A stretch of 8,368 nucleotides of DNA from Pseudonocardia sp. (lineage in GTDB: Bacteria; Actinomycetota; Actinomycetes; Mycobacteriales; Pseudonocardiaceae): contig JAKDLE010000084.1 of assembly GCA_030453005.1 (NCBI GenBank), positions 1-8,368 on the forward strand, read 5' to 3'. This document shows, one piece after another, positions 1 through 6,992 of this stretch. The notes under the pieces are model-generated. The model worked only from the letters and a program-made list of their open reading frames with translations, was not told where the DNA came from and ran no database searches. The first letter of the stretch is position 1; each line of letters begins with the position of its first letter. A program made the position numbers and the translations under genes.

Positions 1-1
1 G

Positions 2-121
2 ATTCCGATCCTTCTGCTGCTCATTCCGGCGATCCTGACGACGCTTTCGGTCGCGCGCGAGAAGGAGCTCGGCTCGATCATCAATTTCTACGTCACCCCG
101 GTCACCCGGCTGGAGTTCCTG
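2..121 (+). pseudogene. ABC-2 transporter permease fragment (YhhJ/RbbA type)
   Basis: About 40 codons encode a hydrophobic stretch ([18 protein letters not shown]) followed by [15 protein letters not shown] and VTRLEFL. This is the signature of ABC-2 permeases of the YhhJ/RbbA group, where the family continues with a glycine-lysine-glutamine motif and further membrane segments. Here the match stops after EFL and the frame runs straight into DUF899 sequence. By my count the first 120 bases are about 61% G+C, lower than the sequence that follows, and codon choice is less extreme (ATT, CTT, TTT-containing context). The group is best known from proteobacteria. The simplest reading is a contig-end misassembly; a real recombination junction is possible. 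Confidence 0.6.
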
Positions 122-499
122 CGCAACTACGATGCCCGCTTCGTCGTCGTCACCCCAGGCCCGATCGACGAGGCACTGGCCTACAGACGGCGCGTCGGGA
201 ACCAGATGACCTGGTACTCCACCGCGAACAGCTCATTCGGCAGCGACGTCGGCGCGCCGTCCGGCGGGGGGTTCGCGGTCAACGTCCTCCTCCGCGACGG
301 CGACACCGTGTATCGCACCTGGCACACCGACGGCCGCGGCACCGAGCAGCTCAGCCACAGCTTCGCGCTGATCGACCTGCTGCCGTACGGCTGGCGGGAG
401 CTCTGGCAGGACTCGCCCGAGGGCTGGCCGCAGGAACCCGCCTACAGCCGGTGGACCGACTCGCCGGACATCGCCGCGCTCTACGGGCCGAGCACCTGA
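2..499 (+). CDS. DUF899 family thioredoxin-fold protein, C-terminal part, with foreign N-terminal sequence
   Basis: The frame is open from base 2 to the TGA at 497-499 (165 codons), and the true start lies outside the window. From about codon 41 (base 122) the protein reads as the C-terminal part of the DUF899 family, predicted thioredoxin-like dithiol-disulfide oxidoreductases. Typical segments are [32 protein letters not shown], the [13 protein letters not shown] strand, and the [18 protein letters not shown] tail. The N-terminal half of the domain, where a redox motif would lie, is absent. Codons 1-40 do not fit this family and resemble an ABC-2 permease (annotated separately), so this frame is probably a chimera. 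An internal ATG at 206 allows a 97-residue product, but that would lack half the conserved core and is unlikely to be the real start. The gene converges on ferrochelatase with a 29-base gap and shows no clear functional link to it. Family assignment is by recognition; substrate is unknown. Confidence 0.72.
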   Translation: MPILLLLIPAILTTLSVAREKELGSIINFYVTPVTRLEFLRNYDARFVVVTPGPIDEALAYRRRVGNQMTWYSTANSSFGSDVGAPSGGGFAVNVLLRDGDTVYRTWHTDGRGTEQLSHSFALIDLLPYGWRELWQDSPEGWPQEPAYSRWTDSPDIAALYGPST

Positions 500-528
500 C
501 GGCGCGGGACACGTATGGCGGCCGCGGC

Positions 529-1569
529 TCACTCCGGTCGCACCGGGCGCCGGGCAGGCTCGCAGCACTCCACGGCGCACAGTGCGCCGTCGACGCCGCA
601 GCCACCGCCCGGCACCCCGCTCAGCGCGCGCGGGGCGAACGCGTGCCGGTGCTCGGCCATCAGCTCGACCACCATGTCGGCGAAGCGGGGGTCCGGGCCC
701 GCCGTGGCGGCGCGGGCGAAACCCATGCCCAGCTCCTCGGCGCGCCCACGGGCCTCGGCGTCGAGGTCCCAGACGACCTCGACGTGGTCGGACACGAACC
801 CCACCGGTGCCACCATGACCGCGGCGACGCCCTCGACGTGCAGCGCGTCGAGGTGGTCGACGATGTCGGGACCGAGCCACGGCACGCCGGGCGGGCCGGA
901 CCGCGACTGCCAGACCACGTCGTAGGAGGCCCGGCCGAGGTCCGCGGCGACGAGCCGGGCGGCCTCGGCGACCTGGCGCGAGTAGCGGTGACCGCCCTCC
1001 GCGGGCGGTCCGGCGGCGGCGTCGGCGGAGTGGGGCACCGAGTGCGCCGTGAACACCAGGCGGGCGTCGGCGCGCAGGCCCGCGGCCCGCACGGCGTCGG
1101 CGTTCGCCGCCACGAACAGGGGGTGGTCGAAGAAGTGCCGCAGCCTGGTCAGCTCCGGGGCCCCCGCCCCGACCGCCCTGCGGGCCCGGGCGATGTCCTC
1201 GTGGTACTGCCGACACGCCGAGTAGCCGCCGTAGGCGCTGGTGGCGAACACCAGCGCGCGCGCCACACCGTCGCGCGTCATCTCCGCGACGGTGTCCTCC
1301 ACCAACGGGTGCCAGTTGCGGTTGCCGAAGTAGACGGGCAGGTCGGTACGCGCGCCGATCGCCGCGATCAGCTCCCGGTTGCGGGCGTTGATCGGGGAGA
1401 CGCCCCCGAAGTGCCGGTAGTGCTCCTCGACGGCGTCGAGCCGCTCCGGCGGGATCCCCCGCCCGCGCGTGACGTTCTCCAGGAACGGACGGACCTCGTC
1501 GGGGCCCTCGGGGCCACCGAAGGACAGGACCAGCAGTGCGTCGTACTCGTTCACGGGACCATTGGACAC
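529..1569 (-). CDS. hemH: ferrochelatase (coproporphyrin III ferrochelatase, CpfC type)
   Basis: Inserts ferrous iron into coproporphyrin III in the coproporphyrin-dependent heme pathway that actinobacteria use, as a soluble or membrane-associated enzyme. The 346-residue product has the usual bacterial length. It opens with [18 protein letters not shown] and carries [10 protein letters not shown] (79-88), the catalytic His176 in FTAHSVP, and the active-site Glu264 in [11 protein letters not shown]. Cys119 (YSACRQY) aligns with a human cluster-ligand cysteine, and the C-terminus carries Cys324, Cys331, Cys335 and Cys336. This pattern fits the [2Fe-2S] cluster reported for the M. tuberculosis enzyme. 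The start is GTG at 1569; an in-frame GTG at 1554 would remove five residues, and neither has a clear Shine-Dalgarno. In mycobacteria the orthologue follows inhA directly; here vapBC lies between, so the gene must rely on its own promoter or on read-through from fabI. Confidence 0.95.
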   Translation of the reverse strand: MSNGPVNEYDALLVLSFGGPEGPDEVRPFLENVTRGRGIPPERLDAVEEHYRHFGGVSPINARNRELIAAIGARTDLPVYFGNRNWHPLVEDTVAEMTRDGVARALVFATSAYGGYSACRQYHEDIARARRAVGAGAPELTRLRHFFDHPLFVAANADAVRAAGLRADARLVFTAHSVPHSADAAAGPPAEGGHRYSRQVAEAARLVAADLGRASYDVVWQSRSGPPGVPWLGPDIVDHLDALHVEGVAAVMVAPVGFVSDHVEVVWDLDAEARGRAEELGMGFARAATAGPDPRFADMVVELMAEHRHAFAPRALSGVPGGGCGVDGALCAVECCEPARRPVRPE

Positions 1570-1597
1570 CGACGACGCCCACGCCGCGCGCAGGGCG

Positions 1598-1606
1598 GTT
1601 ATACTT
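1598..1606. promoter_or_regulatory. overlapping divergent -10 boxes for vapB and hemH
   Basis: The only AT-rich patch in the hemH-vapB gap is GTTATACTT. On the plus strand it holds TATACT (1600-1605), a good TANNNT -10 box, seven bases before the vapB ATG. This is the spacing of a leaderless actinobacterial transcript, and there is no Shine-Dalgarno upstream of that ATG. On the minus strand the same bases read TATAAC (1603-1598), five of six matches to the consensus, placing a start near 1591 and a leader of about 22 bases for hemH. No -35 element is obvious for either. The plus-strand call is the firmer of the two. Confidence 0.5.
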
Positions 1607-1623
1607 CGCGGTATGACTTCGCG
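1603..1623 (+). repeat. direct repeat ACTTCGCG flanking the vapB start (possible operator half-sites)
   Basis: ACTTCGCG occurs at 1603-1610 and again at 1616-1623, one copy overlapping the -10 box and one beginning at the G of the vapB ATG plus one base. VapB-type antitoxins bind repeats over their own promoter to repress it, so these could be operator half-sites. The repeats are direct rather than inverted and only 8 bases long, so chance is a real alternative. Confidence 0.25.
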
Positions 1624-1855
1624 CGTCGGTCCGAAGGGCCAGGTGGTGATCCCGCAGCAGCTGCGGGTCGAACTCGGGATTCACCCGGGTGACGAGGTGG
1701 AGATGTGGCTCGACGGTGATCATGTGGCGCTCCGGCCCGTCGCCGAGGCGAGGCCGCTGAGGGGACGCTACCGAGGGGAGGACCTGGTCGGCGATCTGAT
1801 GGCCGAGCGTCGGTCCGAGGTCGAGCGCGACGCCGCCCGCGAGGCGGCGTGGTGA
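1613..1855 (+). CDS. vapB: AbrB/MazE-like antitoxin of a VapBC pair
   Basis: An 80-residue antitoxin. Residues 1-43 (start [17 protein letters not shown], then [19 protein letters not shown]) form a swapped-hairpin AbrB/SpoVT-like DNA-binding domain, with the typical G-x-x-x-IP core. The C-terminal half is charged and helical ([19 protein letters not shown]) and is expected to wrap around and block the toxin active site. The ATG at 1613 is preferred to the longer upstream frame because the domain begins right there and because a TATACT box lies seven bases upstream, implying a leaderless mRNA. The gene overlaps vapC by one base and the two are surely cotranscribed. It is expected to repress its own promoter, alone and with toxin. 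Confidence 0.88.
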   Translation: MTSRVGPKGQVVIPQQLRVELGIHPGDEVEMWLDGDHVALRPVAEARPLRGRYRGEDLVGDLMAERRSEVERDAAREAAW

Positions 1856-2241
1856 TGCAGTCGCCGGTGGTGCTCGACTCGTGGGCCGTGCTCACCGTGC
1901 TGTACGACGGGCCCGGTACCGACGAGGTCGAGGAGGTCCTCGCCGCGCGGCCGGTCATGAGCTGGATCAACCTCGGTGAGGTGCTGTACGTACTGACGCG
2001 ACGTCATGGGGTCGATCGGGCGGAGGAGGACGTTCGGGACATCCGCCGGTCGGTGCGCGCCGATCTCCCCGACGAGAAGCTCGTCCGCGGTGCCGCCGCG
2101 ATCAAGGCCCGGTACCGGATGTCCTACGCCGACGCCTTCGCCGCCGCCACGGCGCTGGCGCACGACGCCGAACTGTGGACCGGTGACCCGGAGCTGCTCG
2201 TGCCGGACGCCCCCTGGCGGACCCGCGACCTCAGGACCTGA
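1855..2241 (+). CDS. vapC: VapC-like PIN-domain toxin ribonuclease
   Basis: A 128-residue PIN-domain protein, the metal-dependent RNase half of the toxin-antitoxin pair. The four acidic active-site residues are all present: Asp8 in VVLDSWAVL, Glu42 in NLGEVLYVL, Asp93 in YADAFAAATA and Asp111 in LWTGDPELL. The toxin therefore looks intact. The ATG at 1855 overlaps the vapB stop (TGATG); GTG codons at 1852 and 1849 are alternative starts adding one or two residues. A GAGG at 1841-1844 is suitably spaced, and overlap suggests translational coupling, which keeps toxin output tied to antitoxin. The RNA target cannot be read from sequence. The stop codon abuts the fabI stop codon on the other strand. 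Confidence 0.9.
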   Translation: MQSPVVLDSWAVLTVLYDGPGTDEVEEVLAARPVMSWINLGEVLYVLTRRHGVDRAEEDVRDIRRSVRADLPDEKLVRGAAAIKARYRMSYADAFAAATALAHDAELWTGDPELLVPDAPWRTRDLRT

Positions 2242-3018
2242 TCAGACGCCGATCGCGTGGAACCCGCCGTCGGCCATCACCATCGAGCCGGTGGTGGCGG
2301 GCAGCCAGTCCGACAGCACCGCGCAGACGGTCTTGGCCACCGGCACCGGGTCGGTGACGTCCCAGCCCAGCGGCGCGCGGCCGTCCCAGGCGTCCTCGAA
2401 CGCCGCGAAGCCGGGGATCGACTTGGCGGCCATCGTCTTGACCGGACCGGCCGCGACGAGGTTGACGCGGATGCCCTTCGGCCCGAGGTCGCGCGCCAGG
2501 TAGCGGCTCACCGACTCCAACGTCGACTTCGCCACGCCCATCCAGTCGTAGGCGGGCCAGGCCTGACGGTTGTCGAAGTCCATGCCGACGATCGACCCGC
2601 CCGGCCCCATCAACGGCAGCAGCGCCACGGCCAGCGACTTGAACGAGTACGCGCCCACCTGGATCGTGGCGGCGACGTCCTCCCACGGTGCGCCCAGGAA
2701 GGCCCCCTCCCCCAGGCACGACGGCGGCGCGAAGCCGATGGAGTGCAGCACGCCGTCGAGGTGGGGGTCGTCGCCGAGATGCGGCGAGATCCGCTCGACC
2801 AGTGAGTCGAGCTGGCTCTGGTCGGACACGTCGAGCTCGACGACGGGCGCGGGCTGCGGCAGCCGCTGTGCGATGCGCTCCACCAGCCGCATCCGGCCGA
2901 ACCCGGTGAGCACGACCTGCGCGCCCTGCTCCTGCGCCACCTTCGCCGCGTGGAACGCCAGCGAGGCGTCGGTGATCACGCCGGTGACGAGCAGGCGCTT
3001 GCCCTCCAGAAGTCCCAT
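2242..3018 (-). CDS. fabI: enoyl-[acyl-carrier-protein] reductase (NADH), FabI/InhA
   Basis: Catalyses the NADH-dependent reduction of trans-2-enoyl-ACP, the last step of each FAS-II elongation cycle. The 258-residue product is closely related to M. tuberculosis Inh[19 protein letters not shown] holds the atypical nucleotide-binding loop, followed by HSIGF (92-96), IVGMDFD (143-149), and the catalytic pair Tyr157 and Lys164. The serine matching InhA Ser94 is present (Ser93). The substrate-binding loop between GPVKT and WDGRAP is about ten residues shorter than in InhA, as in ordinary FabI, which suits normal-length acyl chains rather than mycolate precursors. ATG at 3018 matches the InhA start; a GTG at 3027 would add three residues. 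It follows fabG by 43 bases, a likely operon. The [13 protein letters not shown]-terminus is typical. Confidence 0.95.
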   Translation of the reverse strand: MGLLEGKRLLVTGVITDASLAFHAAKVAQEQGAQVVLTGFGRMRLVERIAQRLPQPAPVVELDVSDQSQLDSLVERISPHLGDDPHLDGVLHSIGFAPPSCLGEGAFLGAPWEDVAATIQVGAYSFKSLAVALLPLMGPGGSIVGMDFDNRQAWPAYDWMGVAKSTLESVSRYLARDLGPKGIRVNLVAAGPVKTMAAKSIPGFAAFEDAWDGRAPLGWDVTDPVPVAKTVCAVLSDWLPATTGSMVMADGGFHAIGV

Positions 3019-3061
3019 GCCGCTCACGTTAGCGGGGGGTTGGACCGGACGACGGAGGAGG

Positions 3062-4842
<1,781 letters not shown>

Positions 4843-5724
4843 CTACCTCCCACCTCCGGACCAGGCACGCTTGCGGGCGAGCGTGAACCGCACGACGTCG
4901 GCGATCCAGTCGGAGTCGGTGCGCAGCGTCAGGTGCGACGCCCCGCAGCGGCGCAGCGTGGCGGCCACCGTGTCGCGGTGCGCGGCGGCCGCGGCGGCGA
5001 ACTCCCGGCACAGCAGCGGGGTGGTGGTGACCTCGCGCTGGCGGCCCGTCTCCGGGTCGGCCAGTACCACGGTGCCGACGTCGGGCAGCTCCAGCTCGCG
5101 GGGGTCGAGCACCTCGACCGCGAGCAGCTCGTGACGGTGCGACAGCGCCCGCAGCGGCCGCTCCCAGTCCTGGTCGCCGAGGAAGTCGGAGATCACGACG
5201 GCCAGGCCCCGACGCCTCGGCGGACGCCGGAGCTGCTCGACCGCGGCGGCGAGGTCGCCCCGGGTGCCCTCCGGCGTGCGCGGGATGGAGGCGACCTTGC
5301 GCAGCAGTCCGCGGGAGTGCACCAGCCCCCCGCGCGCGGGGATCCGGACCGTCGACTCCCCGGTGGCCGCCAGCACCCCGATCCGGTTGCCGCCGCCGCG
5401 CGTCAGGTGGGTGACCGCGGCGAGCGCCGCGATGGCGAGGTCACGCTTCTCGCACGAGGCGGTGCCGAAGTCGAGGCTGGGCGAGAGGTCGAGCACGACC
5501 CAGGTCTCCAGCTCGCGGTCGGCGACGCTCTGGCGCACGTGCGGCTGGGTGGTCCGGGCGGTGACGGCCCAGTCCATGCGCCGCACGTCGTCGCCGGGCT
5601 GGTAGGCGCGCGCCTCGCCCGGCTCGCTGCCCGGCCCGGGGACGAGCCCGAGGTGGTTGCCCTGCAACAGCCCGTCGAGCCGCCCCCGCACCGCGAGCTC
5701 CAGCGTGCGCAGCGACGCCTCCAT
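4843..5724 (-). CDS. DUF58 domain protein (Rv1480-like), MoxR partner
   Basis: A 293-residue protein of the DUF58 family, which travels with MoxR ATPases and VWA proteins. The family signature is clear: LDGLLQGNHLGLVPGPGSEP, then GEARAYQPGDDVRRMDW (36-52), which is nearly invariant. A VWA-like fold follows with DLSPSLDFG (79-87; Asp79, Ser81, Ser83), and VISDFLGD at 177-184. No membrane segment or signal peptide is visible, so it is likely cytoplasmic. The ATG at 5724 is the first usable in-frame start; it has only a weak purine tract upstream. Upstream in-frame sequence is palindromic and non-conserved. The gene follows moxR after a 128-base spacer rich in inverted repeats and abuts the VWA gene. 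Biochemical activity of DUF58 proteins is not established. Confidence 0.9.
   Translation of the reverse strand: MEASLRTLELAVRGRLDGLLQGNHLGLVPGPGSEPGEARAYQPGDDVRRMDWAVTARTTQPHVRQSVADRELETWVVLDLSPSLDFGTASCEKRDLAIAALAAVTHLTRGGGNRIGVLAATGESTVRIPARGGLVHSRGLLRKVASIPRTPEGTRGDLAAAVEQLRRPPRRRGLAVVISDFLGDQDWERPLRALSHRHELLAVEVLDPRELELPDVGTVVLADPETGRQREVTTTPLLCREFAAAAAAHRDTVAATLRRCGASHLTLRTDSDWIADVVRFTLARKRAWSGGGR
4846..4857 (-). promoter_or_regulatory. double ribosome-binding site of the VWA gene inside the DUF58 C-terminus
   Basis: On the minus strand the last codons of the DUF58 gene read GGAGGTGGGAGG, which is two Shine-Dalgarno cores in a row encoding Gly-Gly-Gly-Arg's first bases. The distal GGAGGT leaves nine bases to the ATG at 4842; the proximal one leaves only three. 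The DUF58 stop TAG directly precedes the ATG. This settles the VWA start and points to translational coupling. Confidence 0.7.
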
Positions 5725-5761
5725 CCGCCCGTCGCGGAACGACGGCGGCGAGGTGGGGGCC

Positions 5762-5780
5762 CGGCGGGTGGAGCCCGCCG
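5762..5780 (-). repeat. short GC-rich hairpin in the moxR-DUF58 spacer
   Basis: CGGCGGG (5762-5768) and CCCGCCG (5774-5780) form a perfect 7-base stem with a five-base loop. It lies next to the larger palindrome, between it and the DUF58 start. Function is unknown; it may add to mRNA structure between the two genes. Confidence 0.45.
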
Positions 5781-5783
5781 CCG

Positions 5784-5838
5784 TTGCAGGAAGGCCCCCT
5801 TCATGCGATCTCGTTGCGTGAAGGTGGCCTTGCTGCAA
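5784..5838. repeat. 55-base imperfect palindrome in the moxR-DUF58 spacer
   Basis: Two 25-base arms, 5784-5808 and 5814-5838, are inverted copies matching at 21 of 25 positions around a five-base centre TCTCG. Outer ends are TTGCAG and CTGCAA; inner parts read AAGGCC next to CTTCATGCG and its partner. The sequence is less G+C-rich than its surroundings. Size, position between genes and symmetry suggest a REP- or MITE-like dispersed intergenic element, perhaps mobilised in trans. Within this window I see only this copy, so being a repeat family is an inference. As RNA it would form a long stem that could protect moxR mRNA or lower DUF58 expression. Confidence 0.7.
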
Positions 5839-5844
5839 CTCGGA

Positions 5845-5872
5845 AGGCGGGCTCACGCCGGGGAGCCCGCCT
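5845..5872 (-). terminator. hairpin over the moxR stop codon (possible attenuator)
   Basis: AGGCGGGCT (5845-5853) and AGCCCGCCT (5864-5872) form a perfect 9-base stem with a ten-base loop. On the minus strand it spans the last moxR codons and the TGA at 5855-5853. No T-run follows. It could be a partial terminator or an mRNA 3'-end stabiliser that sets unequal levels of moxR and downstream genes. Confidence 0.4.
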
Positions 5873-6899
5873 GGCTGTACTGCGCGGGGCGGGCGCTGAC
5901 CTGCGGCAACGGCACCGTGGCCAGCACCCGGGAGATGATGTGGTCCATCGGTACGGCGTCGGCCACGGCGTCGTAGGAGAGCACGAGTCGGTGGCGCAGC
6001 ACATCGGGCGCGACGTCGAGCACGTCCTGCGGGAGCACGTAGTCGCGCCCGCGGACCAGCGCGAGCGCGCGGGCGGCGGCGACGATGCCGAGCGTGGCGC
6101 GCGGGGAGGCGCCGTAGGCTACCCAGCCCGCGATGTCGGTGAGGCCGTGCTCGGCCGGGGTGCGGGTGGCGACGACGAGGCGCACCACGTAGTCGACGAG
6201 CGCGTGGTGCACGAACACCTGCGAGGCGGTGCGCTGCAGCCGCACCAGCTCGGCGGGGTCGATGATCTGCTGTGCGACGGGCGGCTCGGCGCCCATCCGG
6301 TAGACGATCTCCCGCTCCTCCTCGACGCCCGGGTACTCCACGATGATCTTGAAGAGGAAGCGGTCGCGCTGCGCCTCGGGCAGCGGGTACACGCCCTCGT
6401 TCTCGATCGGGTTCTGCGTGGCGAGCACGAGGAACGGGTCGGGCATCGGGAACGTCTTCCCGCCGATCGACAGGTGTCGCTCCGCCATCACCTCGAGCAT
6501 CGCCGACTGCACCTTCGCCGGCGCGCGGTTGATCTCGTCGGCGAGCACGAAGTTGGCCACCACCGGCCCGAGCTCGACGTCGAACTCCTCGCGACCCTGC
6601 CGGTAGATCCGGGTGCCGAGGATGTCGGCGGGCACGAGGTCGGGGGTGAACTGCAGGCGGGAGAACGTGCCGCCCACGACCTTCGCGACGGTCTCGACCG
6701 CGAGTGTCTTCGCGACGCCGGGCACGCCCTCGATCAGCAGGTGCCCCTTGGCGAGCAGCCCGACGAGCATCCGCTCGACGAGCCGGTCCTGGCCGACGAT
6801 CACCCGCTTGATCTCGAAGACGACGCGCTCCAGGCGCTCGCCCTCGTGCGCGGGGGTGGGGACGGAATCCGAAGCGGTCACCGCCCCATCCCACCGCAT
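5853..6899 (-). CDS. moxR: MoxR family AAA+ ATPase (MoxR1-like)
   Basis: A 348-residue AAA+ ATPase, very close in sequence to M. tuberculosis MoxR1. Walker A is GVPGVAKT (58-65), Walker B is VLADEINR (118-125), sensor 1 is ATQN (160-163), the arginine-finger region is EAQRDRFLFK, and sensor 2 is GASPR (263-267). LRHRLVLSYDAVAD near the C-terminus is the MoxR lid domain. Family members are ATP-driven chaperones that work with VWA-domain partners, both encoded just downstream. The ATG at 6899 is the first start giving a plausible length; the GTG at 6881 would remove six residues. Neither has a strong Shine-Dalgarno. A 6-base inverted repeat (6900-6915) sits against the ATG. It probably heads a moxR-DUF58-VWA operon, transcribed divergently from the flavin reductase gene 93 bases away. 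Confidence 0.95.
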   Translation of the reverse strand: MRWDGAVTASDSVPTPAHEGERLERVVFEIKRVIVGQDRLVERMLVGLLAKGHLLIEGVPGVAKTLAVETVAKVVGGTFSRLQFTPDLVPADILGTRIYRQGREEFDVELGPVVANFVLADEINRAPAKVQSAMLEVMAERHLSIGGKTFPMPDPFLVLATQNPIENEGVYPLPEAQRDRFLFKIIVEYPGVEEEREIVYRMGAEPPVAQQIIDPAELVRLQRTASQVFVHHALVDYVVRLVVATRTPAEHGLTDIAGWVAYGASPRATLGIVAAARALALVRGRDYVLPQDVLDVAPDVLRHRLVLSYDAVADAVPMDHIISRVLATVPLPQVSARPAQYSQAGSPA

Positions 6900-6915
6900 C
6901 GCCCGTGAGCGGGCG
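6900..6915. promoter_or_regulatory. inverted repeat directly upstream of the moxR ATG
   Basis: CGCCCG (6900-6905) and CGGGCG (6910-6915) are perfect inverted copies with a TGAG centre, touching the moxR start codon. It may be an operator or a leader hairpin in the divergent moxR/flavin-reductase gap. A 6-base G+C-rich stem could be chance. Confidence 0.25.
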
Positions 6916-6981
6916 GTGAGACCCCGCCCATGTCTCCCGTCAGGCCCGCTACGGTGACCAGCGGCAGACGCGGGCGCTATC

Positions 6982-6986
6982 GGAGG
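6982..6986 (+). promoter_or_regulatory. ribosome-binding site of the flavin reductase-like gene
   Basis: GGAGG lies six bases before the ATG at 6993, the best Shine-Dalgarno in the window with respect to spacing. It decides the start against the in-frame ATG at 6930, whose extra 21 residues are arginine-rich and not conserved. A TACGGT at 6950-6955 is a possible -10 box, with no clear -35. Confidence 0.7.
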
Positions 6987-6992
6987 TTGAGG

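Noticed and set aside
500..528. Terminator between the DUF899 and hemH genes
   Set aside because: Only a GCGGCCGC palindrome and G+C-rich bases are present, with no convincing stem-loop or T-run.
1469..1612. A longer vapB starting at 1469
   Set aside because: The extra 48 codons are antisense to the hemH start and are not antitoxin-like; the AbrB fold begins at the ATG at 1613.
233..1723. A 496-codon minus-strand frame and a 413-codon plus-strand frame (451-1692) over hemH
   Set aside because: Both are shadows of the ferrochelatase gene, with Arg/Pro/Ala/Gly-rich translations and no domain.
5801..5838. A short minus-strand protein starting at the ATG in the palindrome (MKGAFLQRR)
   Set aside because: It comes from the inverted repeat and then runs in the wrong frame through the DUF58 gene; no homology.
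4843..6894. Reading the DUF58 gene as a 683-codon protein starting in moxR
   Set aside because: The added N-terminal part is moxR in the wrong frame and is low-complexity Arg/Ala/Gly. The DUF58 homology starts only at about 5724.
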